64,000 bases of DNA from Rhodopseudomonas palustris JSC-3b. GTDB taxonomy: Bacteria > Pseudomonadota > Alphaproteobacteria > Rhizobiales > Xanthobacteraceae. Numbering within the stretch: position 1 is the stretch's first letter; every line of letters begins with the position of its first letter. A program made the translations under genes and the position numbers. The notes beneath the pieces were generated by a model. The model did not search any database and was not told the DNA's origin. It worked only from the letters and a program-made list of their open reading frames with translations. The DNA lies in NCBI GenBank assembly GCA_000504425.1, contig KI632513.1, positions 985,491 through 1,049,490 on the forward strand, read 5' to 3'. Shown one piece after another: positions 45,816 through 54,431 of this stretch.

Positions 45816-47126
45816 TCAAGCCTCGCTCTCGCAGCGTTTCATGATTTTTGGCCGCTCGACATGCAAGGGCACAGCGAGACTGCCGAACGGCACCGGCGAC
45901 TGATCGACGATCAGATCGACTGTCTCCTCCATCCAGGCAACGTGATAGTGGTTGGCCTGCGTGCCGTCGATAATCGATACCGACAGCGTGTGCCGGCCTA
46001 ATGCCAGATAGGGCAACCTGAACGTGAGCCGCGCATGATAGCGCTGGCCTGGCGCCATGCTCACTGGCCGCTCGCGGTAGTCCATGTATGTGTTGTCTCC
46101 GAACAGGTTCCGACCCGCGGCGTCACGTAAGACAAAGCCGAGAATAGGGCGGGCGAGTTCGGTCTCTGCCCGGCCAGAGATATGCAGCCGAACAATTTCG
46201 CCGCCTTGCACCGTGTCGAGGCGGTGCCCGGCGTCGTCTTCGAAATAGACGTCGTCAATCGAGCCGCCGCCACTGCCGTGCAGGATGGCATCTGGTCGGA
46301 AAGCGGACACCGAAACGGGGTTGCGGCGCCGGAACGGGTCATCGTAGCAAAAGCTGGGTTCAGCGGTCGCCGCCGGTAGGGCGCTCTGCGTCTGGTCCTG
46401 CTCGAGCGTCGAGCGATTGTACAGCGCGAGCACTTCGCCCGGCTCACCCTCTGCCATCTTGCGACCAGCATCGAGCCAGATCGCGCGATTGCAGACCTGC
46501 AACACCGCGCTCTCGTCATGAGATACGAAGACAACGCTGCCGCGTTGAAGAAACCCCTCAAAGAAGCGCCGGCACTTGGCTTGGAATATCGCATCGCCAA
46601 CCGCCAGTACTTCGTCGACGATCAGCACATCGGCATCGACATGGGCGCAAACAGCGAAGGCGAGCCGCGCATACATGCCGCTCGAATACTCATGCACGGG
46701 GCGATCGATGAACGCGCCGATGTCGGCAAAGGCAGTGATCGCGTCGAACCGTTCAGTGATCGCCTGATCCGAGAGGCCGTAGACAGTAGCGGCCAAGCGA
46801 ACGTTCTCACGCCCGGTGAATTTGGGATCAAAACCTGCACCGAGCGACAACATGGCCGCGATCCGGCCACGGCGCATAATTCGTCCATGGTTGGGCTCGT
46901 GCGTGCCGACCAAAAGCTGCAGCAGCGTCGATTTTCCAGCCCCGTTGCGGCCAACGATGCCGAGGCATTCGCCCCGCTGCAATGAGAGGCTGACATTGTC
47001 GAGGGCCTTGTTGCCGCGGCCGAAGTAGCAGCCGCTGAGCAGCGAGCCGATATAGAGAAAGGGATTATCTCTGGGCGGATAGATCTTGCTGAGACCTTCC
47101 GCTTCGAGGAGAGGCTCACCGCTCAT
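45816..47126 (-). CDS. Wzt-type polysaccharide ABC exporter ATPase, copy 2
   Basis: A 436-residue protein. An N-terminal ATPase domain (Walker A GRNGAGKST, signature YSSGM typical of Wzt/KpsT, Walker B VLIVDEVLAVGD) is followed by a C-terminal Wzt_C-type beta-sandwich domain (about 280-420) that in O-antigen exporters binds the modified non-reducing end of the polysaccharide. The start at 47126 has GGAGG six bases upstream and lies inside the end of the previous gene (11-base overlap), so the two Wzt genes are translationally linked. The two C-terminal domains differ, which suggests either a heterodimer or two glycan substrates. Confidence 0.93.
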   Translation of the reverse strand: MSGEPLLEAEGLSKIYPPRDNPFLYIGSLLSGCYFGRGNKALDNVSLSLQRGECLGIVGRNGAGKSTLLQLLVGTHEPNHGRIMRRGRIAAMLSLGAGFDPKFTGRENVRLAATVYGLSDQAITERFDAITAFADIGAFIDRPVHEYSSGMYARLAFAVCAHVDADVLIVDEVLAVGDAIFQAKCRRFFEGFLQRGSVVFVSHDESAVLQVCNRAIWLDAGRKMAEGEPGEVLALYNRSTLEQDQTQSALPAATAEPSFCYDDPFRRRNPVSVSAFRPDAILHGSGGGSIDDVYFEDDAGHRLDTVQGGEIVRLHISGRAETELARPILGFVLRDAAGRNLFGDNTYMDYRERPVSMAPGQRYHARLTFRLPYLALGRHTLSVSIIDGTQANHYHVAWMEETVDLIVDQSPVPFGSLAVPLHVERPKIMKRCESEA

Positions 47127-48402
47127 GCGCGCCCTCCGGCTCAAGCCACAGCTTGGTCTCGATCATGCGTGGATTGGCAATGCCCTCACGATCGCGATCG
47201 GCAAGGATATGGATGGTTTGCGCCTCTTCAGCATGGTCGAGCAGAACGCTCTCGCCGTCCAATAGAAACAGTTCGAAGACGTAACCGCCCGTGCGCAGTT
47301 GGGGCACGATGAATGTGAAGGCGCAGACCATCGTTTCGCCCGGCGCAGCAACCGGGTCCGGCGGTGGGCCACTGTCGCCTCCAAATGAGATTTGACCGAG
47401 CGGATTGCGCAACACGAACACGATATGCGGCGCCTCGAAATGTCGAGACAGCTCAAAGCGGACTTCCAGGCGAACTTCGTCGCCGCCGCCCAGCGGCGTG
47501 TCGAGCGGGCTGCCTTCTCGTGTCAGACAGGCCTTGACGATCCGTCCTGCTCCGATCGATGCCGGCGGATCATCCGGATCGAAGGCGCGATCATCTCGCT
47601 GGTCCTGGACCGGAAACGTTTCCGTCGAAACGTCAAGTTGACTGGCAACGAAGCTCTCGCCTGGCTGGGCCAGCCGGGCGGCGTCGCGCCGGTAGAGATA
47701 GAGGACGTCACGGCACGCGCCACTCGCCCTGATTTGTCCTCGGTCCAGCCAGATCGCGCGCTCGCAGAGCGCCGAGACCGCGGCCTCATCGTGGGAGACG
47801 AACACGACAATGCCTTTGCGTCGAAAGCGGCGCAGAAACCGCATCGATTGCTGCTGGAAGCGGATGTCGCCGACGCCAAGTATCTCATCAATGATCAGGA
47901 TGTCCGCGTCGACATGGACGCAGACTGAGAAGGCAAGGCGCGCATACATGCCGGTCGAGTATTCGCGCACCGGGCGATCGATGTAACTGCCGATGCCGGC
48001 GAAGGCGGCGATCTCGTCAAACCGCTGTTCGATCTGCGACGAGGTCAGGCCATAAAGAGAGCCGGCGAGGTGGACGTTCTCGCGGCCCGTAAATTCTGGG
48101 TTGAAGCCGGCGCCGAGTTGAAGAAGCGCCGCGACCCGGCCCTTGAATTCAATGGTGCCGAGGGTCGGAGGGCGGATGCCGCAAATGATTTCGAGCAAGG
48201 TGGACTTGCCGGCGCCGTTGCGCCCGACGATCCCGAGACACTCGCCGGGGCCCACTTGTAGGTCGATGCCCCGCAATGCCCAATGATCAAGACCTCGTTG
48301 CCGCTCTCCCTTCAGAAGATCGATCACGTTGTCGAGCGGGCTATCGTAGAGGACGAATTTCTTCCCGACCTCTTTCAAGTGGATGAAGACGTCGTCTTCC
48401 AT
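47116..48402 (-). CDS. Wzt-type polysaccharide ABC exporter ATPase, copy 1
   Basis: A 428-residue protein with the same two-part layout: ATPase domain (Walker A GRNGAGKST, signature YSTGM, Walker B ILIIDEILGVGD) and a C-terminal beta-rich carbohydrate-binding domain (about 270-410). Its partner permease is probably the Wzm-like protein at 60973-61788. The start at MEDDVFIHLKEVG fits the family N-terminus (I-x-L-x-x-V). The next gene on the same strand is LptG-like, ending 112 bases before it. Confidence 0.92.
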   Translation of the reverse strand: MEDDVFIHLKEVGKKFVLYDSPLDNVIDLLKGERQRGLDHWALRGIDLQVGPGECLGIVGRNGAGKSTLLEIICGIRPPTLGTIEFKGRVAALLQLGAGFNPEFTGRENVHLAGSLYGLTSSQIEQRFDEIAAFAGIGSYIDRPVREYSTGMYARLAFSVCVHVDADILIIDEILGVGDIRFQQQSMRFLRRFRRKGIVVFVSHDEAAVSALCERAIWLDRGQIRASGACRDVLYLYRRDAARLAQPGESFVASQLDVSTETFPVQDQRDDRAFDPDDPPASIGAGRIVKACLTREGSPLDTPLGGGDEVRLEVRFELSRHFEAPHIVFVLRNPLGQISFGGDSGPPPDPVAAPGETMVCAFTFIVPQLRTGGYVFELFLLDGESVLLDHAEEAQTIHILADRDREGIANPRMIETKLWLEPEGAHER

Positions 48403-48513
48403 GCACCAAATGGCTCCCGCATTTCCATCGTCGGGCCTGTTATGGGCCACAGCGTCACGCAATTTGGAACAGGCGGCCATTCCACTACAGCGGTTCCTTT
48501 GCGCATTCCATCC

Positions 48514-49755
48514 CTAAGCTTCGCTAATGCCTGGATTTTGCGACCAGCTCGCTTGTGGACGAGGTGACGGCGTCGGATTTTCATACCGCCTAAGCCTCAC
48601 GATCAGACGCCAGACCAGGACCGCGAGCGTGACCGGCAGAACGAGCGCCGTCACCGCCGGCGGCAAATGCAGGTTCTCAATGCCAAGCGCCGAAATTCGG
48701 TTGAGGAAATAGCCGGAATAGGCCGCGAGTAATCCGACGCCGGTTGCCAGCATCAGTCCTCGCCGGTCGAGCATCATGGCAAACAACGCACCGACGCAAA
48801 GAGCGATCAAGCCGGGAATGAAGCATTGCGTCAGCCGGATCGCGAGCCAAGCGCCATATTTCGGGCGCTCCGACGGCAAATGGCGATCGAACGTCAAGCG
48901 CCACAGATCGGCAACGGGAATGTATTTGGGTTCGATACCGCGATATTGCAGCCACACGCGACTGATGGCGAAACCCAGCTCGGACGTCCCTTTGCCCGGT
49001 TCGCCGATGGGCATGCCAAACCGGCGGTCGATCGGATCGCCGATGCGCCAGTGATGTGCGCCCAGCATGGTCCAGCGGTCTCGATCGTGATCCGGCGCAA
49101 CGATGCGATCTGCCGTCGCGACCGATGCAAGGCCGCCACGGTCGTCGAAATAGAACAGCAGCGCCCGCTCAATCACAGGTTCGGGGGAGTCGTGCAGGGT
49201 GGCACGCAGCACCGCATTGTCGAAGGCGTACCATCCCTGCACCGGCGAGCGTGCCGCGGTGTAGCCCCAGCCATATTCGCCGAGCCCCTTGAGACTGAGT
49301 GTCATGAAGGCCCAAGGCCTGACCACATTATCGAGCGTGAACTGCGTGGGTACTGACAGCGCGGCGAGCACAAACAGAGCCGTCGAGCGCCGCAGGAATG
49401 GCCGACCGGCGAGGCGTACCATCAGCAAGCGTCCGCCATGGGCATGCGCGGCTTCGGCCCACACTAGACCAAGCAGAAAGGCAATGCCGAATACCTGCGA
49501 TCCGTTGTCGAGCAGCCGGCACAGCAGATAGAGCGCCGTGGCCGCGAGCGCGTGAAAGATGCCGCTGATGGCGGCCTCTGACCACACCCGACTAATCTCA
49601 CCTGACACGTTGATCGCCGTCACCACCGCCAGAATGGCCGCGAACGTCACTGCCAAAAAGCGCAGATGGTGTTCGAGCATATAGCGGGTGTAAACGTCGG
49701 AAACCGCTCCGAACCAGTTGCGGATGGCAGCTATTGGGGCGCGCAATGGCGTCAT
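48514..49755 (-). CDS. LptG-like permease
   Basis: A 413-residue membrane protein of the LptF/LptG (YjgP/YjgQ) family. It shows two groups of transmembrane helices (about 30-140 and 305-395) separated by a periplasmic beta-jellyroll-type domain (about 150-300), typical of the permeases that extract lipids from the inner membrane with LptB. It overlaps the LptF-like gene by 4 bases (ATGA). The usual lptD/lptA neighbours are absent. The long in-frame stretch before the ATG at 49755 is the LptF gene in another frame and is not part of this protein. Confidence 0.82.
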   Translation of the reverse strand: MTPLRAPIAAIRNWFGAVSDVYTRYMLEHHLRFLAVTFAAILAVVTAINVSGEISRVWSEAAISGIFHALAATALYLLCRLLDNGSQVFGIAFLLGLVWAEAAHAHGGRLLMVRLAGRPFLRRSTALFVLAALSVPTQFTLDNVVRPWAFMTLSLKGLGEYGWGYTAARSPVQGWYAFDNAVLRATLHDSPEPVIERALLFYFDDRGGLASVATADRIVAPDHDRDRWTMLGAHHWRIGDPIDRRFGMPIGEPGKGTSELGFAISRVWLQYRGIEPKYIPVADLWRLTFDRHLPSERPKYGAWLAIRLTQCFIPGLIALCVGALFAMMLDRRGLMLATGVGLLAAYSGYFLNRISALGIENLHLPPAVTALVLPVTLAVLVWRLIVRLRRYENPTPSPRPQASWSQNPGISEA

Positions 49756-50921
49756 GCGCGCCCCATTCGCGGAGCGGTCAGCAGCTCGCGAAGGGCGATG
49801 CTGACCGCGACCAAAATCCCGGCGCTCGCCACCATGCCCATTACCACCACAGCGGCCGCGCCGAACGGAGTCGTGATGGCCGGAATGAGCACGCCAGAAC
49901 CGACCGCAACCAACGTTCCCATCAGTCCGGCAATGGCCAGCGGCAGCGCCACGAACCTCGTCCGAGCTGTGGTCAGCGCCACCGCGATGAGACCGCACGC
50001 GATCGCCAGCAGGTTGGTGGTGGCCAGTAGCAGATCCTTCACCGCACGCCGGGCGTTGTCCGCCGACACGAAAGTCCCATCCTTCACAGCAAGCAGTTCG
50101 ATGATGCTGAGTTCATCGACCCGATTGCGATCGATCGTCTTGAATAGTGATTTGAGGTCGAAAGCCTTGGCCGTTCGGCCGCCTTCGATCCGCACGATAT
50201 TGAGGCGGGCTCGTTCGTCGTTGCAGGCGGGGCATTCAGACGAAACAGCTGGAGGCTCTATCGCTTCAGCAGCAGTCTCAGACGCTGGCTTGAAGTGAAA
50301 AATGCGCGCAGCACACGTGTCAGAATAGAGCAGTTTCTCTTCGATGCGCAGGCGGGCACAATCCGACAGATAGACGTAGTCGAGCTTCGGTCCCACGAAG
50401 CCGAAAATGCTCAGTTTGCGTTCCTCGGTGGGGCTGCTGGTCGAAACATGAACGACGGTATCGCCCGTATCCAAGAAGCGACCATCGGCAGGGCCATTCG
50501 AGGCAATCGAACTCAGCGATCGCTCGTATTGCTGCCGGAACGCATAGTTCGCCGCGGGCTTGACGAAGCCGGAGATCAGGATCGATGACAGCAGGGCAAG
50601 CGAGGCAATGATCCCTGAAATGATCAAGAATGGGCGGGCGCCGACCCCGGCCGCCGCGAGGATCACGAATTCTCGGCGTTCGCGAATATTGAGCAGCGAA
50701 AGATAGAGCGCGATCACCGTTGCGATCGGGATGATCAGGTCCATGATCGACGGCAGGTCCGACAGAAACAGCACGACGAACCCGCCAAGGTCGAGGTCGT
50801 AGTCGATCGCAAACCGAGCGATGAAATCGAACTTCTCGATGGCGAACACCACCACCAGTATGCCGAATGCAATTCGGAAACTGCTGAACCACTCGCGAAG
50901 GACGGCTCCGACAAAGATCAT
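49752..50921 (-). CDS. LptF-like permease
   Basis: A 389-residue membrane protein with the LptF/LptG architecture: N-terminal helices (about 10-120, with the LSLLNIRERREFVILAAAGVG coupling segment), a periplasmic domain (about 125-270), and C-terminal helices (285-380). The N-RERRE-x2-IL-x-AAG motif is the conserved LptF/G coupling helix that contacts LptB. With the LptG-like gene it forms a two-gene unit (ATGA overlap). The periplasmic domain contains a Cys pair (SSECPACND). It is presumably a paralogue of the essential lipopolysaccharide LptF. Confidence 0.85.
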   Translation of the reverse strand: MIFVGAVLREWFSSFRIAFGILVVVFAIEKFDFIARFAIDYDLDLGGFVVLFLSDLPSIMDLIIPIATVIALYLSLLNIRERREFVILAAAGVGARPFLIISGIIASLALLSSILISGFVKPAANYAFRQQYERSLSSIASNGPADGRFLDTGDTVVHVSTSSPTEERKLSIFGFVGPKLDYVYLSDCARLRIEEKLLYSDTCAARIFHFKPASETAAEAIEPPAVSSECPACNDERARLNIVRIEGGRTAKAFDLKSLFKTIDRNRVDELSIIELLAVKDGTFVSADNARRAVKDLLLATTNLLAIACGLIAVALTTARTRFVALPLAIAGLMGTLVAVGSGVLIPAITTPFGAAAVVVMGMVASAGILVAVSIALRELLTAPRMGRA

Positions 50922-51092
50922 CTCGAGGGTCCGATGCGCATGATCAAGATCACGTCCGGCAATGAGCAGGGCGATGTCTCAGGCGAAACCGAGCAATAAG
51001 TTCACGACCGCTTCTGTGGAGCCAGGAACGGCCGGTTTCCGCGCTGAGCGTCTGTGCACTTAACACACAACCCTCGGCCAGGCGCTGCATCG

Positions 51093-52007
51093 TCAATAGT
51101 AGCATGGACCGCTGCCGCGATCCGATTGCCGCTTCCCGGCGGTCCAGAGGTCGGCGAACAGTGACAGGGCGATCTGGTCGTTTTCTCCTGACTTGTTGAT
51201 ACCGCCTGTCAGCGAGCCGCGGAGCGTGGATAATGTTTCGATCGGATACATGGCGGCGGGGGCAATGCGGCGCTCGATGCCGCGCAGCGCGAGGTGGGCC
51301 GAGATCCAGATGTCGTCCACGGAGCGGACGGCCTCCGGCCGGCCGGAGAAATCGGCCACCGCGCTGTCCAGGGCGGCGGGCGGGATCAGATAGCCCCACG
51401 TGCCAAAGAGAATGTCCACCAGGCGAGGCTCGCCGACCGCCGTTGCGAAAATGTGGGGCAGGTCGCGAAACGCAACGCATGGATCGACCACGACGCCGCG
51501 GTAACCGATCGCCGCATGAGGCCACGCCCGATGGGTCGACAGCAGAGTGGCAAGGAAGTCGCGCGGATAGACCACGTCGTCGTCAACGACGATCAGCCTG
51601 GCCGCCGGTTCGGCGGCCAGAGCAGGCAACAGCTTGGTTGCCGGCCCCTGGTCCTCGCAGGCCAGGATTTCGACGCCGTCCGGTAACTGCAACTCGGCCG
51701 GATCAGGGTAGGGTGTTCCATCGCGCCGGCTTGTGCGCGGCAATGCGAGCACGATCCGGTCCGCCGCCACGGTCTGATCGATCAGGCTGCGCAGGGTCGG
51801 CAGCAGATGACGCGCGCGGGACGGCGTGGTTGACAGCGTCACCACCAATCGCTCCCGCCGGCCGGATCGGTCGGCCGCGAAGACCTTCGGGCCGCCGAGA
51901 TGAAATCGCGCGGCACGAATATAATCCATGACCAGCCGCCCAGCCCCCACGTTCGTCAGACGATCAGCTGCGCGCTGGATCTCGACCATCAGTCGCCGAC
52001 CGTTCAC
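51093..52007 (-). CDS. GT-A-type glycosyltransferase
   Basis: A 304-residue glycosyltransferase-like protein. After a helical N-terminus (about 1-45) it shows a GT-A core with LVVTLSTTPSRARHLLPTL, an LIVVDDDVVYP metal-binding DDD motif near 155, and the acidic segment SVDDIWISAHLAL. It resembles uncharacterised family A proteins; donor unknown. The GTG start overlaps the stop of the upstream GT32 gene (GTGA) and has AGGAG eight bases upstream, so the two are translationally coupled. No signal peptide. Confidence 0.75.
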   Translation of the reverse strand: MNGRRLMVEIQRAADRLTNVGAGRLVMDYIRAARFHLGGPKVFAADRSGRRERLVVTLSTTPSRARHLLPTLRSLIDQTVAADRIVLALPRTSRRDGTPYPDPAELQLPDGVEILACEDQGPATKLLPALAAEPAARLIVVDDDVVYPRDFLATLLSTHRAWPHAAIGYRGVVVDPCVAFRDLPHIFATAVGEPRLVDILFGTWGYLIPPAALDSAVADFSGRPEAVRSVDDIWISAHLALRGIERRIAPAAMYPIETLSTLRGSLTGGINKSGENDQIALSLFADLWTAGKRQSDRGSGPCYY

Positions 52008-52786
52008 TTGGCGGACTCCTGTGGGGCGATGCTTCCTCGGTCGGATGCCGTCAAGCGCAGGGGAAACGGCCAGACCAGCCGATTTCTTTCGATCCAACGA
52101 CGTCGGAGCGTCGTTGGGCCCCGATCGCTTTTCCACGTACCGAACGTGCGGTGGCGCGTCCGGATGTTGTATCCGAGCGGCGCGGCGGTGGGGTAGAACA
52201 GCGGCGCCATCAGCACGATCGGTTGTGCGAGTGCGACATCAGACCACTGACCTTCGAAGAACAGCCGGGTCAGCATGCGCGGGCCGGTGAGGTCCTCGAC
52301 ATGGTGCTGATCGATATGCCGGCAGGCGGCAATCAGGTCGAGGGCACGGTCGAGCGCGGCGCGAATAAACGGATGCCGCGGCTTTGCGGCGAAGATGCAG
52401 TTTGCGATCTGGAAAGGCTCGGCATAGCCCAACTCGCGCGTACGCGTTCCGCCCAGACGGGCTTCGATCGCGAGCAGGCAGGAATGACCTTCCAGCAGAT
52501 CATCGATCGCGCGCAGGCATTCCATGTCGATGTCTGCATAGACACCGCCATCGCGCCAAATGACGGCATACCGGAACAGGTCGGCGCGCATCACCCCGAA
52601 GGGCAGGGCGTCGTAGAGTGCAATCTTGTCCGGGGCGACCGAATACATCACCTCGCGTGCCGCCTGATCGTCGTACAGAACAAACTCCCAGTCTGGGTGC
52701 CGGTGTTGCCAACCGCGCACCAGCACAGAAGCGGCGTCGGGTAGTACGCTGCTTTTCCAGGTCTGCGACAGTCGTTTCGGGATCAT
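52004..52786 (-). CDS. GT32 / OCH1-type glycosyltransferase
   Basis: A 260-residue enzyme of the sugar-binding DXD family. It starts with IPKRLSQTWK, the typical N-terminal strand, followed by WEFVLYDD, MRADLFRYAVIWRDGGVYADIDM with the DXD motif at Asp85-Asp87, and a conserved HPFIRAALDRAL segment. GT32 contains yeast OCH1 and the inositol-phosphoceramide mannosyltransferases SUR1/CSH1, which is notable next to an inositol-lipid pathway, but donor and acceptor are unproven. The start ATG lacks a strong ribosome-binding site. Coupled to the next GT gene. Confidence 0.85.
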   Translation of the reverse strand: MIPKRLSQTWKSSVLPDAASVLVRGWQHRHPDWEFVLYDDQAAREVMYSVAPDKIALYDALPFGVMRADLFRYAVIWRDGGVYADIDMECLRAIDDLLEGHSCLLAIEARLGGTRTRELGYAEPFQIANCIFAAKPRHPFIRAALDRALDLIAACRHIDQHHVEDLTGPRMLTRLFFEGQWSDVALAQPIVLMAPLFYPTAAPLGYNIRTRHRTFGTWKSDRGPTTLRRRWIERNRLVWPFPLRLTASDRGSIAPQESAK

Positions 52787-53048
52787 GATTGCAGGTGAGG
52801 TGTTTGAACGCAGAACAAGCCGGATCGAGCAAGACGGGGGACGGCCTGCCTTCGCCCTGACACTACAGCGCGGATGTCGTTCAGGTACAGGCGTTGTGTG
52901 GGCTGGCAGCGGCAATCATCCAGACTTCAAGCGAATTGCCTGCGTTGGCAAACGGCTTCAAACCGGACGAGACTATTGACGCCCTCAAGATCACACCGGC
53001 ATCGTCGCCTGGCGATCGGCTTGGCTTGATGGCGACGAGGAGAAAAGC

Positions 53049-53576
53049 GTGAGTGCACGGCAGTCGCCCCCTATAGGATCAGAATACCGAAGGAACGGTC
53101 CTCGTTTTCGCGAGATGCTGCGTTCACCCCACCAGTTGCTGGCATTGAGTTTCGGGCTCGGGCTGGCGCCGCGCGCCCCAGGGACTTGGGGAGCTCTCGG
53201 CGGATTTCCGCTTTTCTTGGCGCTGCAGGCTCTGCCCGTGTCGGCGCGGATCGCGGCCTATCTGGCGTTGATCGCGATCGGCTCATGGGCGGTCGGCCGG
53301 GCCGGCGAGGATTTTGGCGAGCATGACCACCCGGCGCTGGTTTGGGACGAGACGATCGCGATGGCGTTGGTGCTGGAGTTTACGCCGATCAGTGTCACGG
53401 GCTGGATCGCGGCGTTCGCTTTGTTTCGACTGTTCGACATCTGGAAGCCTTGGCCGGTCTATCTGGCGGACGAGCAGGGACGAGGGGGATTTTTTGTGAT
53501 CCTCGACGATCTGCTGGCGGCCATGTTAGCCGTCGCTTGCGTCGCAGCCCTGTCGCTGACGGGTCTGATCCATTAG
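53049..53576 (+). CDS. pgpA: PgpA-family phosphatidylglycerophosphatase
   Basis: A 175-residue membrane phosphatase. Family segments are visible: FGLGLAPRAPGTWGALGG near 36-53, HDHPALVWDETIAM (His/Asp/Glu metal-binding motif) near 90-105, and FRLFDIWKPWPVYLAD near 123-138. The family dephosphorylates phosphatidylglycerophosphate. In this setting it could instead remove the phosphate from phosphatidylinositol phosphate. The GTG start has GAGGAG six bases upstream. It could also be an ordinary housekeeping PgpA; a second pgpA elsewhere would help decide. Confidence 0.92.
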   Translation: MSARQSPPIGSEYRRNGPRFREMLRSPHQLLALSFGLGLAPRAPGTWGALGGFPLFLALQALPVSARIAAYLALIAIGSWAVGRAGEDFGEHDHPALVWDETIAMALVLEFTPISVTGWIAAFALFRLFDIWKPWPVYLADEQGRGGFFVILDDLLAAMLAVACVAALSLTGLIH

Positions 53577-53582
53577 AGATTC

Positions 53583-53676
53583 GGTTGATGGGATCAGAAC
53601 CGACGTTCTAACTTTATGTTATGGCGCGTGTTCTCGACGCGAACCGGGTAGCCACTTCGCGCGAAAACGCTATAGG
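53583..53676 (-). repeat. Dispersed palindromic repeat, copy 3 (inverted)
   Basis: Reverse complement of the element at 3359-3450, including the TAGCGTTTTC start, the CGAAGTGG block and the TCGGTTCTGATCCCATC tail. It fills the gap between pgpA and the deacetylase gene, ending 8 bases before the deacetylase ATG. Confidence 0.75.
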
Positions 53677-53684
53677 GAGCTTCG

Positions 53685-54419
53685 ATGTCGTCGGTTGGAA
53701 AAGCTGTCGAGCGCCCCGTGGTTTACCTCTCCGTCGATGTCGAAGGCGACTGTCCGCCCTATTTGCAAACCTGGCGCGGGCTGGACGAAGGTCTGCCACG
53801 CCTGCTGGCGCTATTTGCCGAGGAGCACGTTCCCGCGACTTTCTTCACTACCGGAGAAGCTGCGCAGCGATTTCCCAGCCGGATTGCCGCCGTGGTCGAA
53901 GCCGGCCATGAACTAGGTAGCCACGGCCTGACCCATCGCAACTTTCGCGACATGACCGCGGACGAAGCGGACTATGAGATCGCATCTTCAGCCGCGCTTC
54001 TTCGCTCCTTCGGCAACGTGACTTCGTTCCGCGCGCCCTATCTGTCGTTTCCGGAAGCCTTTGTGCCGCTGCTCAGCAAGGCCGGCTTGACGGTGGATGC
54101 CTCCCGCTCGGCCTATAAGCGCCAGGAGGCTCCCTACCAGGGACCGGATTCTCCAGCCCGCCTTACCACTTCGGTGACCTCAAGCGTGCTTCGCCTGCCA
54201 CGAGCCATTCGCAATCCGTGGTTCGCGATGCTGACCTCGCCCGTCTCGCTATTTGTCCATCCGTGGGAATTCGTCGATCTGCGCGCCAGCAAGCTGCGCC
54301 TGGATTGCCGTTTTCGGACCGGCGATGCCGCGCTCAATGCGCTGCGCTCGACAATCCGCTGGTTTGCGGCCAATGGCGCGGTGTTCCGCCACGTTCGGGA
54401 TCACGCATCCCAGGCTTGA
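53685..54419 (+). CDS. NodB-type polysaccharide deacetylase
   Basis: A 244-residue metal-dependent deacetylase. Motif 1 is SVDVEGD with Asp18, motif 2 is SHGLTH with His80 and His84 (the H-x3-H zinc site), motif 3 is FRAPY, and the late motif is FVHPWEF. The substrate is a glycan or glycolipid carrying an acetamido sugar. Next to a PIG-A-like transferase it could deacetylate a GlcNAc-inositol lipid, the second step of GPI synthesis, although eukaryotes use the unrelated PIG-L fold. The protein has no signal peptide, so it would act on the cytoplasmic side. Convergent with the PlsR-like gene (12-base gap). Confidence 0.88.
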   Translation: MSSVGKAVERPVVYLSVDVEGDCPPYLQTWRGLDEGLPRLLALFAEEHVPATFFTTGEAAQRFPSRIAAVVEAGHELGSHGLTHRNFRDMTADEADYEIASSAALLRSFGNVTSFRAPYLSFPEAFVPLLSKAGLTVDASRSAYKRQEAPYQGPDSPARLTTSVTSSVLRLPRAIRNPWFAMLTSPVSLFVHPWEFVDLRASKLRLDCRFRTGDAALNALRSTIRWFAANGAVFRHVRDHASQA

Positions 54420-54431
54420 GAGGCCGGCGGT

